Source: an uncultured Clostridia bacterium (lineage in GTDB: Bacteria > Bacillota > Clostridia > Oscillospirales > Ruminococcaceae). Taken from it: 64,000 nt of DNA. Position 1 is the stretch's first letter; every line of letters begins with the position of its first letter. The notes below the pieces were generated by a model. It was not told where the DNA came from, made no database searches, and saw nothing but the letters and a program-made list of their open reading frames with translations. Made by a program: the position numbers and the translations under genes. Positions 8,003 through 16,656 of the stretch are shown here, in pieces. Location of the stretch: contig CANRDI010000001.1 of assembly GCA_947629335.1 (NCBI GenBank), forward strand, positions 310,001 through 374,000, given 5' to 3'.

Positions 8003-10465
8003 ATGGCTCAATTTTTTAATTTCAACGAGGATTATTACGGTCTGACTTCCGAAGATGTGAAAAAAAGGCTCTCGATTTACGGAGCAAACATATATACAAA
8101 AAATACAAAAACCGACGGCTTTTCTTATTTGAGCGTGTTTTTATCTCCGTCGGTCATAATAATGTTTGCGGCGGGAATTTTGGCGCTTTTCGGGATAGGT
8201 ATTGCCGCGGGAATAATAACTATTGTAATTGACGCTCTATACTGCGCGGCGGAGATATTTTTCAGAAAGTCTGCGGATAAAAGGTTTTCCGAGCTTGGAG
8301 ATACTCTTAAAATGAAGATGAGAGTTATCCGAGGTGGAACAGTAGAGCTTGTGGATAAGGAAAATATTGTGCCGGAAGACCTGATTGTTATCCAAGAGGG
8401 CGAGCGCGTGCCTGCTGACGCGTTTATACTTGAATCGCGCGACCTGACCTGCGACGAAAGTATTTTCACCGACAGCAGCAATCCTGCGGCAAAATACGCA
8501 GGAGGAATTTCAAGCAGCGAATTTAAGCCGACATTTGTTTATGCGCAGACTACCGTCCTCTCCGGAATAGCTATTTGTAAAGTCAGCGCAACAGGCGTCG
8601 ATACAAAATATTATCAGTACATAGGCGAAGTTTCGGAAAGAAGTCCGTATTATACTGGGTTCGAGAAAATTATACGCTCGCTTATCCCCGCAAGCAGCAT
8701 TATCGCACTTATGATAACCGCGATAACGTTTGTGGTGGGGCTTGTCGGAAACAGCGGTATCATTTCTACGGCTATAAGCGGATTGACGCTCGGTCTTTGC
8801 TTTATACCTACGGGCTTTGAGTCGGTAATCAGATACTATTATGCTCACGGCTGTAAGGAGCTTTTAAAATGCGGCGCGGTAATAAGGTCGTATAACGATA
8901 TTGAAAAGCTCAACAGCCTTTCGGTGCTTTGCGTTGAAAAAGAGGGTGCTATTTCAAAAAACAATCTTGAAGTACGCGAGCTTTACGGTCCAAGTATAGA
9001 ACTTTTGTACAAGGTAGCTGCGCTCGCCTGCGACAGAAACACAACAAATCCCGCAGAACGCGCGCTTATGGTAAAAGCCTCATTTGCTTATGAAAATTTT
9101 TCGGATATTTATTCTCAGTTTGAGCTTATTGAAAAACTTCCCGACGACGATACAATAAGCGGCGCGCTCTGGAGCGTAGGAGAAGACAAACTTTACTGTA
9201 TAAAAGGCGTTCCGGAACAGATACTTCCTATGTGCAAGCTAAGAGGCGAAAAGCTGATCGCGGCGCAAAAGCGCTATCAAGAATATTATGAAAAGGGTTA
9301 TTCTGTAATAGCGTTTGCCTGTGTGGAGGCTGAGTCCGCCGAGCTTGATAAAACCGTGGGCTTCAGTTATACATTTGTCGGGTTTGCGGCATTTTCCGCT
9401 CCGCTGCGCGATTCGGTACTGTCCGCGGTAAAAACGTGTCAGAACGTTGGAGTAAAAGTGGTCATGCTGTGCGAGGATTCGGCGGATTCTTCCGCAGCTA
9501 CGGCAAAAATGGTCGGTATACCTTACAATAAGACAGTAACAGGAACTCAGCTCGAAAGCGGAGAGCAGATAGATTTCAGCGGAAACATCTTCGCAGAAAT
9601 TACCTCGGAGCAAAAACGTTTTATCATAAAACATCTCAAAGCAAACGGAGATGTTGTGGGAATGGCAGGAACGCGCGCAACCGACGCGGAGGCTCTGAGG
9701 ACGGCTGATATCGGGTTTACGATCGTCGATCATTGTTCTCCGAGCGTAAGAGAATCCGCGGATATTATCATGAACGACGACAATTTCATGTCGATCGCGT
9801 CCTCTATAGCTGCCGCAAGACAAATACACCGAAACATAAAACGCGGCGTTTCGCTTATAATATCCGAATATATCGGATTTCTGATAATTATGATAAGCAA
9901 TCTGCTTGTAGACGCCCAGCTTTTGCTTAATCCGCCGATCATGGCGCTTTTTACCATGATACTGCTTCCTGTTTTCACGGTCGGTTATGCAAAAAACAAG
10001 ACGGATATGAACACCCGTATGCCCAGTTCGGATTTCATTTCGCACAGAAAGTTCAATTTTCGATATCTCATTTTCTGCGCTGTAACGGGACTTCTTACGG
10101 GATTATCCGCCGTTGTCTCCTATTCGCTGATGTATAATAACACCCAGCCTGCGCTTGAACAAGGAGCGGCGCGAAGCTGCGGCTTTATAACGCTTATGAT
10201 ATGTACGGCGGCGTTTGTATTTATACGTTTTTCCGAGCATAATCCGTTTAAGGCGTTTTTGAGGTCGGGAATACTGTCAAAAATTGCGCTTATATCGGCG
10301 GTTGCGATTTCGGTTTTATTTGTGTTTATTCCCGGAGTAAACAGTGCATTCGGACTTTTGCCGATAGACGCATTTGCAGTCATAACAAGCATTATCATCG
10401 GCATTATCCCCTCGGCAGCTTATTTCGGAGTTAAATTTTTTCTTAATATCAAGGAGTGGAAATGA
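8003..10465 (+). CDS. P-type ATPase family protein with all catalytic motifs degenerate (putative pseudoenzyme)
   Basis: The 820-residue product has the P2-type ATPase layout: a cation-ATPase N-terminus (YGLTSEDVKKRLSIYGAN), an actuator domain (residues ~100-200), M3-M4, phosphorylation/nucleotide domains (~300-600) and C-terminal TM segments. The catalytic residues are lost. The phosphorylation motif DKTGT reads EKEGA (312-316), with Glu for the essential Asp. TGES reads TDSS (156-159). The M4 PEGLP reads PTGFE (269-273). TGD reads CED (490-492). GDGxND reads GTRATD (556-561), lacking the first Mg-binding Asp. The nucleotide-site KGxPE (401-405) survives. The frame is intact with normal codon use, so this is not simple decay. 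It overlaps the DUF368 gene by four bases (ATGA). A transport or regulatory role without phosphorylation is inference. Confidence 0.85.
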   Translation: MAQFFNFNEDYYGLTSEDVKKRLSIYGANIYTKNTKTDGFSYLSVFLSPSVIIMFAAGILALFGIGIAAGIITIVIDALYCAAEIFFRKSADKRFSELGDTLKMKMRVIRGGTVELVDKENIVPEDLIVIQEGERVPADAFILESRDLTCDESIFTDSSNPAAKYAGGISSSEFKPTFVYAQTTVLSGIAICKVSATGVDTKYYQYIGEVSERSPYYTGFEKIIRSLIPASSIIALMITAITFVVGLVGNSGIISTAISGLTLGLCFIPTGFESVIRYYYAHGCKELLKCGAVIRSYNDIEKLNSLSVLCVEKEGAISKNNLEVRELYGPSIELLYKVAALACDRNTTNPAERALMVKASFAYENFSDIYSQFELIEKLPDDDTISGALWSVGEDKLYCIKGVPEQILPMCKLRGEKLIAAQKRYQEYYEKGYSVIAFACVEAESAELDKTVGFSYTFVGFAAFSAPLRDSVLSAVKTCQNVGVKVVMLCEDSADSSAATAKMVGIPYNKTVTGTQLESGEQIDFSGNIFAEITSEQKRFIIKHLKANGDVVGMAGTRATDAEALRTADIGFTIVDHCSPSVRESADIIMNDDNFMSIASSIAAARQIHRNIKRGVSLIISEYIGFLIIMISNLLVDAQLLLNPPIMALFTMILLPVFTVGYAKNKTDMNTRMPSSDFISHRKFNFRYLIFCAVTGLLTGLSAVVSYSLMYNNTQPALEQGAARSCGFITLMICTAAFVFIRFSEHNPFKAFLRSGILSKIALISAVAISVLFVFIPGVNSAFGLLPIDAFAVITSIIIGIIPSAAYFGVKFFLNIKEWK

Positions 10466-11328
10466 AGAACATAGCTCAATATATCAGATATTTTTTGTGC
10501 GGAATTGTTTTCGGAACGGCAAATGTTATCCCCGGAGTAAGCGGCGGAACAATGCTCGTTATATTCGGAATTTTCGACAAGCTGACGGACTCGATTTCGG
10601 GAATTAAAAAAATAATAAGCAATCTGCCTTTTCTTCTGACGTTCGGCATCGGCGCGGGCGCGGGAATACTTGCGTCGGCAAATATTATTTCGTACCTTTT
10701 AGAGACGTTCGGCGTACAGACAAATATGTTTTTCATCGGTCTTATTCTCGGCGGAGTTCCGCTTATTTACAAAATAGGCACTTCCGAAAAAAAGGCAAAA
10801 CCTTTGTGCGCTCTGCCTTTTATAATAGCAATGGCTGTAGTAATAGGGCTTTCAGTTCTGGAAAAAACGAACATTATTTCTCTCGGAAGCAGCTCGGCAG
10901 AAGGATTTGATTTGATTTTCTCGCTTAAAATGGTCGGATGTGCGGCTCTTGCGGCAGTAACAATGATAATCCCCGGCATTTCAGGCTCGTTTATTATGAT
11001 GCTTTTGGGAGTTTACGAAACGATAACAGGCGCGCTGAAATCGCTGAATTTATTCGTTCTTATTCCGTTTGCAATAGGTGCGGTCATCGGAATTGTCGTC
11101 GGCGCGAAACTTATTTCAATGCTAATAAACAAAAACAGACTTATGGTCTACTCCGCGCTTATGGGACTTGTCATAGGCTCGGTCTACGCAATTCTTCCCG
11201 AAGGCTTCGGATTTAACCTCGATACGGGATATGGTTTTGTATGCCTGATAATCGGTGCAGTTGTATCGGTTCTTATTGAAAAGATAGGAAATACTGATGG
11301 AGAAGAAACAACTAAATCCGATTCTTGA
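10462..11328 (+). CDS. DUF368 membrane protein, PopT-type polyprenyl-phosphate transporter
   Basis: DUF368 proteins are integral membrane proteins; members of this family (PopT) have been shown to translocate undecaprenyl phosphate, the lipid carrier recycled in wall synthesis. The N-terminal signature GTANVIPGVSGGTM and its internal echo MIIPGISGSFIMMLLG near residue 175 mark two inverted halves, with about eight to ten hydrophobic segments. A GTG six bases upstream is in frame, but AAGGAG at 10451-10456 fits the ATG at 10462. That ATG overlaps the stop of the upstream gene as ATGA, giving tight translational coupling. The 3' end overlaps the convergent sigG stop by 17 bases. Function in this organism is inferred from family work. 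Confidence 0.88.
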   Translation: MKNIAQYIRYFLCGIVFGTANVIPGVSGGTMLVIFGIFDKLTDSISGIKKIISNLPFLLTFGIGAGAGILASANIISYLLETFGVQTNMFFIGLILGGVPLIYKIGTSEKKAKPLCALPFIIAMAVVIGLSVLEKTNIISLGSSSAEGFDLIFSLKMVGCAALAAVTMIIPGISGSFIMMLLGVYETITGALKSLNLFVLIPFAIGAVIGIVVGAKLISMLINKNRLMVYSALMGLVIGSVYAILPEGFGFNLDTGYGFVCLIIGAVVSVLIEKIGNTDGEETTKSDS

Positions 11329-12082
11329 TCTTGTCAAGCGCTCCTTTTTCAAGCCGCGAGACTTGCGCTTGACTTATGCCTATCTCTTTTGCAACCTCGA
11401 CCTGAGTTTTCCCGCGGAAAAAACGAAGATTTAAAATGCGCTTTTCGCGCTTTCCGAGCTGTTCTATCGCTTCTTTGAGCGATATTTCGTTCAGCCAGTT
11501 CATATCGTCGTTATGGTCGCCAATCTGGTCTAAAACGTAGATAGTATCCCCCGATTCGGAGAATACAGGCTCGTAAAGCGATATAGGCTCGCTTATTGCT
11601 TCGAGCGCAATTACAACATTCTTTCGCGGCGCATCGATCTCCTTGGCTATATCTTCAATTTTTGGCTCACGACCGTTTTGTGCCGTGAGTTTTTCTTTTG
11701 CCTGCATTGCTTTATATGCCAAATCGCGCATTGAACGGCTTACTCGTACAGACGCATTGTCACGAAGATAACGTCTTAATTCTCCCATTATCATCGGCAC
11801 GGCATAGGTCGAAAATCTTACCTGCTGTGAAATGTCAAAGTTGTCGATAGCTTTTATAAGCCCTATACAGCCGACCTGAAAGAGATCGTCTGCGCTTTCT
11901 CCGCGGTTTGTAAAGCGCTGTATAACGCTAAGCACAAGCCGCAGATTTCCTCGAATAAGTTCCTCGCGGGCGTTCATATCGCCTTCTTTTATTTTCTTCA
12001 GCAGCTCGGTTTTCTCCGATTCTTTGAGTACTTTCAGCTTGCTTGTGTTTACTCCGCTTATCTCAACTTTGTTGTAGTACAA
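11312..12082 (-). CDS. sigG: Forespore-specific RNA polymerase sigma factor SigG
   Basis: Late forespore sigma factor of sporulation. The 256-residue product carries the SigG N-terminus NKVEISGVNTSKL (the SpoIIAB/CsfB-contact region in B. subtilis), region 2 (DLFQVGCIGLIKAIDNFD, VRFSTYAVPMIMGE), region 3 and a region 4 helix-turn-helix (VAKEIGISQAQVSRLEK). The frame is open to 12115, but the ribosome site AGAGGTGG lies inside that extension. The supported start is TTG at 12082, which aligns with the SigG start of other species. It lies 104 bases after sigE on the same strand. The leader folds into a hairpin covering the ribosome site. Confidence 0.95.
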   Translation of the reverse strand: MYYNKVEISGVNTSKLKVLKESEKTELLKKIKEGDMNAREELIRGNLRLVLSVIQRFTNRGESADDLFQVGCIGLIKAIDNFDISQQVRFSTYAVPMIMGELRRYLRDNASVRVSRSMRDLAYKAMQAKEKLTAQNGREPKIEDIAKEIDAPRKNVVIALEAISEPISLYEPVFSESGDTIYVLDQIGDHNDDMNWLNEISLKEAIEQLGKREKRILNLRFFRGKTQVEVAKEIGISQAQVSRLEKGALDKIKNRI

Positions 12083-12086
12083 AACA

Positions 12087-12138
12087 AAACCACCTCTGAC
12101 AATAAAACTGTACAAGTATTATTGTCATAAAGTGGTTT
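12087..12138 (-). promoter_or_regulatory. sigG leader hairpin masking the ribosome-binding site
   Basis: Inverted repeat in the sigG 5' leader: TTATTGTCA (12119-12127) pairs with TGACAATAA (12097-12105), and GTGGTTT (12132-12138) pairs with AAACCAC (12087-12093). This gives 16 pairs with a small asymmetric internal loop and a 13-base terminal loop. On the minus-strand RNA the 3' arm contains the AGAGGTGG ribosome site of sigG, so the folded form would block initiation. A conserved RBS-occluding hairpin in the sigG leader is known from B. subtilis. Confidence 0.75.
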
Positions 12139-12186
12139 GGTTATTCCGAAATATTCTTCGGTTTAAATTGTAAATTTAGAGTTATT

Positions 12187-12894
12187 TTAGTTGCAAACTT
12201 TTTCTAATTCCTCTCGAAGCTGCTTTATAATGCGCTTTTCAAGCCGCGAAATATAGCTTTGGGATATACCTATCTCGTCGGCAACTTCTTTTTGCGTTTT
12301 TTCCTTACAGCCATTAAGCCCAAAGCGCATTTCCATTATCTTTTTTTCACGCTTTCCGAGATGATTGACCGCCTCATGCAGAAGCTGTTTTTCTACCTCG
12401 TCTTCAATATGAGCATTTACACAGTCGCTCTCTGTTCCGAGAACATCCGACAGCAAAAGCTCGTTTCCGTCCCAGTCAACGTTCAGCGGCTCGTCTATTG
12501 ACACATCATAGCGATATTGGCTGTATTTTCTCAGAAACATAAGTATTTCATTTTCTATACAGCGCGAAGCATATGTTGCGAGCTTTATGTTTTTGTCCTT
12601 GCTGAATGTACTGACGGCTTTGATAAGTCCGACTGTTCCGATTGAAGTAAGATCTTCGAGCCATATGCCCGTATTTTCGAATTTTTTTGCAATATATACG
12701 ACAAGCCTCAGATTATGTACAATAAGAGTATCTCTTGCCTTTTCAAAATCCGTATCAAGAAGCGACAGCGCGGCTTCTTCCTCTTCTTTTGACAGCGGAG
12801 GGGGAAGCTGGTCGGAACTGTTTATATAGTGTACAAAGTTTTTTCTTTTGCGGAAAATGACGGCAAATATCTTTGCAAAGAGTTTTTTAAACAT
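12187..12894 (-). CDS. sigE: Mother-cell sporulation sigma factor, pro-SigE
   Basis: Early mother-cell sigma factor, made as an inactive precursor. Residues 1-23 form a basic, amphipathic pro-sequence ([19 protein letters not shown]). It ends in HY-IN before the conserved [10 protein letters not shown], which matches the region cleaved by SpoIIGA. Region 2 ([33 protein letters not shown]) and region 4 ([18 protein letters not shown]) are complete. The 235-residue length is normal. It is co-oriented with spoIIGA (11 bases between them) and sigG, the usual spoIIG order. Confidence 0.97.
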   Translation of the reverse strand: MFKKLFAKIFAVIFRKRKNFVHYINSSDQLPPPLSKEEEEAALSLLDTDFEKARDTLIVHNLRLVVYIAKKFENTGIWLEDLTSIGTVGLIKAVSTFSKDKNIKLATYASRCIENEILMFLRKYSQYRYDVSIDEPLNVDWDGNELLLSDVLGTESDCVNAHIEDEVEKQLLHEAVNHLGKREKKIMEMRFGLNGCKEKTQKEVADEIGISQSYISRLEKRIIKQLREELEKVCN

Positions 12895-12905
12895 AACTGT
12901 TCCCC

Positions 12906-13727
12906 CTATATTGAAATAATTTCAGGATTTAATACACAATCGACGTCATCGCCGAGTTTTTTTCCCGAAACGCCTATAAGAGCGTCAGCGCTCTTTCCGT
13001 TTATAATGATCTGCTGCGGTCTGAATACAGGGATAAGCGTTTCATCAGACACTGTATTCAGCGGAATAAGGCGAATTTTCTCTACCGAACCCCCATTGAA
13101 ATAATCATTTACGCTTTGGGGAATTATTTTCGTAATCTTTTCTGCCGCGCATATAACGACAGGCGTTCCTGTAAAAATATCCTTTACGTCACAGCCTGTA
13201 TCGCAAAGTCCGTTTAAAGTTATTTCGGCGTTTTCACTAATGATCTTTACCTCGCAGAATTTATTTATACGGGAATTTTTAGAAGCAATAAATTTTACGA
13301 GCTTTATCAGGAAAAACGCTGCGGCGGTAAATGCAATAACAGCGGCGACAGGAATATCGAAATAGAAAACGCCGTTTTCACAGACCATTTCGAGAGGAGA
13401 AAAAAATGTCCAGAACGCATTTACCGCTCCTGCAAAAATAAAATTTACCAGTATGAAGAACAGCGCGGATACTGCAAAATCCGAGGGCTTTTGTTTTCCG
13501 AAAGCTATAAATGTCATCAATGCGCCGAGCGCGATTTTATATAATGCCGATAACAAATATCCGAGCGGCGGCGCAAGTATAATAAGCGCGCCTAAAGCTC
13601 CGACAAATGCCGAAAGCACAAGTTTCAGGCGGGAAGGTCGGCGCTTTAAAAACAGTGCGGTCGAATATAGCAAAAAGAAGTTTATGTAAAGATTTAATGC
13701 CACAAGAACATCAACGTAAATTGTCAA
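12906..13727 (-). CDS. spoIIGA: Sporulation sigma-E factor processing peptidase SpoIIGA
   Basis: Membrane-embedded aspartic-type protease that activates pro-SigE in the mother cell on a signal from the forespore. The N-terminal half has about five hydrophobic segments; the C-terminal half is a cytoplasmic protease domain with the catalytic DTG (residues 176-178 from the TTG) and the conserved RLIPL and LIGVS stretches. The frame is open to 13799, but a GAGGTG ribosome site six bases before TTG at 13727 gives [12 protein letters not shown], aligning with known SpoIIGA starts and giving 273 residues. Spo0A-like boxes and a TATAAT box lie upstream. Confidence 0.93.
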   Translation of the reverse strand: MTIYVDVLVALNLYINFFLLYSTALFLKRRPSRLKLVLSAFVGALGALIILAPPLGYLLSALYKIALGALMTFIAFGKQKPSDFAVSALFFILVNFIFAGAVNAFWTFFSPLEMVCENGVFYFDIPVAAVIAFTAAAFFLIKLVKFIASKNSRINKFCEVKIISENAEITLNGLCDTGCDVKDIFTGTPVVICAAEKITKIIPQSVNDYFNGGSVEKIRLIPLNTVSDETLIPVFRPQQIIINGKSADALIGVSGKKLGDDVDCVLNPEIISI

Positions 13728-13749
13728 GGCTTTCACCTCGCTTGTACTT

Positions 13750-13846
13750 ATTATAACGCTGATATGCCGCGAATTATGCCGAATTAGCGTGTCGAACAAC
13801 AGAAAATTTATGCAAAAGGCAAAAAAACCGTTCGGAAAATGTCGAA
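13750..13846 (-). promoter_or_regulatory. Putative Spo0A~P-activated spoIIG promoter
   Basis: A -10 box TATAAT (13755-13750) has no TTGACA at 17 bases. About 21 bases upstream lies TGCCGAA (13777-13783), and further upstream are two exact 0A boxes TGTCGAA (13790-13796 and 13840-13846). A long spacer with 0A boxes near the -35 position resembles the B. subtilis spoIIG promoter, which is sigma-A dependent and Spo0A~P activated. Confidence 0.65.
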
Positions 13847-13925
13847 CAGAACTATTTTATAAAAACTGCTGCACAAACAGCCTGTCTGCAATATTTCAAA
13901 ACATTTAAGGTCAAGTATTGATGTA

Positions 13926-13957
13926 TAAAAAAGCGGGACGGTTTTATCTTCCGTCCC
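13926..13957 (-). terminator. Intrinsic terminator of the MGMT-like gene
   Basis: On the minus strand, a perfect 7-bp stem GGGACGG/CCGTCCC (13957-13951 and 13941-13935) followed by GCTTTTTTAT. It overlaps the last codons and stop of the gene ending at 13944. Confidence 0.85.
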
Positions 13958-14252
13958 ACAAATATTTTTCAAGATCGACCGAATTATCCTCGCTCACCTC
14001 AATTCCCTCTGCCCTTAACAATTTAGCCTGCTCGTCTTCTCCGCCGAATGCAAATGCGGGAGCAAGATGTCCGAAACGATTTACCACGCGATAGCATTTT
14101 ATTGTCTGCGGGTCGGGATTTGAATGCAGTGCATAGCCTACTACTCTTGCCCAGCGGGGATTTCCCGCCATCATAGCGATCTGTCCGTATGTTGCAACTT
14201 TTCCGTATGGTATTTTTTTCACAATCTCATATATTTTCTCAAACGTTCCCAT
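13944..14252 (-). CDS. MGMT/alkyltransferase-like family protein with altered active-site motif
   Basis: A 102-residue protein consisting only of the DNA-binding and active-site domain of O6-alkylguanine-DNA alkyltransferases: YGKVATYGQIAMMAG, then NPRWARVVGYALHSNP, then the active-site region and the closing FAFGGEDEQAKLL. The canonical PCHRV reads KCYRV. The alkyl-acceptor Cys is kept, but the Pro and the catalytic-relay His are replaced, whereas ATL proteins replace the Cys by Trp. It may be a weak transferase or a DNA-damage sensor; the sequence does not decide. An AGGTGAG ribosome site precedes the ATG. Confidence 0.85.
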   Translation of the reverse strand: MGTFEKIYEIVKKIPYGKVATYGQIAMMAGNPRWARVVGYALHSNPDPQTIKCYRVVNRFGHLAPAFAFGGEDEQAKLLRAEGIEVSEDNSVDLEKYLWDGR

Positions 14253-14325
14253 GCTCTCACCTATCTTTTATTTCTAATTCTTACAGCGTTATCCTCCGCA
14301 AGCGGATAATGCTCTTAACTATAAC

Positions 14326-15240
14326 TCAAACTTCCCTCTTATCATTTGTGTACAGTATGCGTATATAGTCACGATCTCTCATGTCCATATCGCCGAGGTA
14401 CATTCTTTGATGTTCGGGGACTGCCTCGTATGCCTCGCGGAGCTTGTTTTTGCTTTGCTCTGACGGGTATTCAAGGTAGTTAATATAAGCCCGCCGAGCG
14501 GCTTCAAATGCGTCGGGCTTGTTCTGCAACCGAAGCGACTCGTTTTCTATTTCCTTGATTTTTTCTGATTTCAGTACCTCATAAACTGCTTTGCAGACAG
14601 CAGTACCGAGCGCTCCGAAACTCACGGTTTCGTTTTCATTCGGCGAAACGCAGAGAATATCTTCGTTAAACAGCTCGTGAATTTTGTCGAGCGAAACGTA
14701 TTCTTCCCCGTCAAGCCCGTCAACAGAAAAAGTCCCGTCCTCGTAAGCCGTGACGGACGTCAGCATTAAATCCCCGTTTTTTCGGAGAAATACATTCATC
14801 TGCTTTCCGTTCTTTGTGTCATAGCCGAATTTCCCTGTTACTTTAAACGGCGTGGGTGACGCGGAAAATCCAACGTGAAATTCTTTCCACTTGTCCTTTT
14901 CGCGCTGTGTTGCTTGATAAATATTCGCCATTTCGGGATTTATGGAGCGAACGGTGTCCTCAATAAACTTTCGATAACTCTCGCTGTCGAAATTCCAGTC
15001 AGCCGAAATGATTTCAAGCGTACACAAGCCATGAACGCTAAGCGCACTGCCCGCGGGCACTCCTACCGTCAGCCACCCGCGCTCAATCTGCCGCATAACA
15101 TCACACAAATCGGTCTTTTCCCAGCAGCTTATCGCGCCGTCCTCATAAACCGCCATATTCAACCAGAAATAGTTTCTGTTATGAATTATTGCAGGCACAG
15201 TGACGCCCTCTATCCGCTGTTTTCTATATACCTTTCCCAT
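14326..15240 (-). CDS. Uncharacterised 304-residue soluble protein
   Basis: I do not recognise a family with confidence. The product is soluble, without signal peptide or membrane segments. The N-terminal third looks beta-rich (YFWLNMAVYEDGAISCWEKTDL). A second similar strand-turn pattern follows (NVFLRKNGDLMLTSVTAYEDGTFSV). Together they suggest two related beta domains, each with an internal YEDG element. The C-terminal 80 residues are helical and charged (AARRAYINYLEYPSEQSKNKL). AGGAG six bases before the ATG supports the start. It stands alone downstream of clpX, 94 bases after it on the same strand, and could be read through from clpX. Confidence 0.75.
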   Translation of the reverse strand: MGKVYRKQRIEGVTVPAIIHNRNYFWLNMAVYEDGAISCWEKTDLCDVMRQIERGWLTVGVPAGSALSVHGLCTLEIISADWNFDSESYRKFIEDTVRSINPEMANIYQATQREKDKWKEFHVGFSASPTPFKVTGKFGYDTKNGKQMNVFLRKNGDLMLTSVTAYEDGTFSVDGLDGEEYVSLDKIHELFNEDILCVSPNENETVSFGALGTAVCKAVYEVLKSEKIKEIENESLRLQNKPDAFEAARRAYINYLEYPSEQSKNKLREAYEAVPEHQRMYLGDMDMRDRDYIRILYTNDKREV

Positions 15241-15260
15241 ATTTTCTCCTGATAATCAAA

Positions 15261-15298
15261 AGCCGTTCGATATCTGAAAATTTTGATACCGAACAGCT
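15261..15298 (-). terminator. Imperfect hairpin between clpX and the unknown gene
   Basis: AGCcGTTCGaTATC pairs with GATAcCGAACaGCT across a 10-base AT loop, with two internal mismatches. There is no convincing U-tract, so it may only attenuate transcription beyond clpX. Confidence 0.35.
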
Positions 15299-15334
15299 TA
15301 AATTCATAGCTTTATATCAATTGCTTAAAAGCTC

Positions 15335-16636
15335 TCAACCTGTTTTCTTTTTGGAAAATTTAACAGCCTTCGCTCTCGAATTATCTCGCGTTATCTGCGG
15401 CTCACCGCCGTTTATGCAATCCTCTGTGATAGTAATCTTAGAGATAGTCGGGTCGCTCGGCGCAGTAAACATAACGTCTCTTAAAAGATCTTCAACTATA
15501 GAGCGAAGTCCTCTTGCGCCGGTTTTCGTTTCAATTGCCTTTTTAGCAATTGCCCTCAGCGCACCCTGCTCAAATTCAAGCTCGATATCGTCCGCGCTGA
15601 ACAAGCACTTATACTGTTTGATAAGCGCATTTTTCGGCTCGTCAAGTATCCTTACGAGCGCATCCTCGTCGAGCGCGTCAAGCGGAACTATTACCGGAAG
15701 TCTTCCGATAAGTTCGGGAATAATTCCGTATTTTACAAGATCCTGCTGGTTCACTTTTTTGAGAAGATCGGCTGTTTCCTTTTCCTTCGCGGATTTTACA
15801 TCAGCACCAAATCCCATAGCCGAGCTTGAAACACGCTGGGCTATTTTCTTTTCAATGCCCTCGAAAGCGCCTCCGCAGATAAACAAAATGTTCTTTGTAT
15901 TTACCTGTATAAACTCCTGCTGAGGATGTTTTCTGCCGCCCTGCGGCGGAACATTTGAAACCGTACCTTCAATTATTTTGAGCAATGCCTGCTGAACACC
16001 CTCGCCGCTTACGTCGCGGGTAATTGATGTATTTTCGCTTCTGCGGGAGATTTTATCAATTTCGTCAATATATATGATCCCGTGTTCAGCCGCCTCTATG
16101 TCGAAATCAGCCGCCTGTACAAGCCTCAGCAGAACATTTTCAACATCCTCGCCGACATATCCTGCCTGTGTAAGCGTTGTTGCGTCGGCAATTGCAAACG
16201 GAACATTTAACAGCTTTGCAAGACTTTGCGCAAGAAGCGTCTTTCCAACTCCCGTCGGTCCGAGCAAAAGCACGTTTGATTTTTGAAGTTCTACTTCGTC
16301 GTCCTCGCCTGACTGCATAAAAATACGCTTATAATGGTTATAGACCGAAACCGCGAGAACTTTTTTCGCTTCGTCCTGACCGATAATATATCTGTCAAGA
16401 TATGCTTTTATATCTTCCGGCGTCATAATTTTATCGGGTTCGGAAAGGAACTGTTTTCCTCTTTGCGAGGAGCTTGTGGGGCGTCTCAGACCTCTGGGGA
16501 CTTTTATATCGCCGTTTTCAAGAAGAAGGTTATATGAAGCCACTACACAATCGCTGCAAATAACGACGTTATCGTTTCCTCCAAATAACATTCTTGCTTG
16601 TGATTCGCTTTTTCCGCAAAACGAGCAGGTCATCAT
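15335..16636 (-). CDS. clpX: ClpX, ATP-binding unfoldase subunit of ClpXP
   Basis: AAA+ unfoldase that recognises substrates and feeds them into ClpP. An N-terminal C4 zinc-binding domain (Cys4, Cys7, Cys27, Cys30) is followed by Walker A GPTGVGKT, Walker [11 protein letters not shown], the pore-loop GYVGEDVE and sensor 2 GARGLR. The 433-residue length is typical (420-430). GGAGGG precedes a double ATG, and the first is taken as start. It sits 20 bases after clpP, so the two are co-transcribed. Confidence 0.98.
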   Translation of the reverse strand: MMTCSFCGKSESQARMLFGGNDNVVICSDCVVASYNLLLENGDIKVPRGLRRPTSSSQRGKQFLSEPDKIMTPEDIKAYLDRYIIGQDEAKKVLAVSVYNHYKRIFMQSGEDDEVELQKSNVLLLGPTGVGKTLLAQSLAKLLNVPFAIADATTLTQAGYVGEDVENVLLRLVQAADFDIEAAEHGIIYIDEIDKISRRSENTSITRDVSGEGVQQALLKIIEGTVSNVPPQGGRKHPQQEFIQVNTKNILFICGGAFEGIEKKIAQRVSSSAMGFGADVKSAKEKETADLLKKVNQQDLVKYGIIPELIGRLPVIVPLDALDEDALVRILDEPKNALIKQYKCLFSADDIELEFEQGALRAIAKKAIETKTGARGLRSIVEDLLRDVMFTAPSDPTISKITITEDCINGGEPQITRDNSRAKAVKFSKKKTG

Positions 16637-16656
16637 TTTAATTCCCTCCGTTCAGA

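Noticed and set aside
9239-10045. Long minus-strand open frame (268 residues) opposite the ATPase homologue
   Set aside because: It is the mirror of a well-supported gene; composition is Arg/Tyr/His-rich without recognisable domains, and it has no ribosome site.
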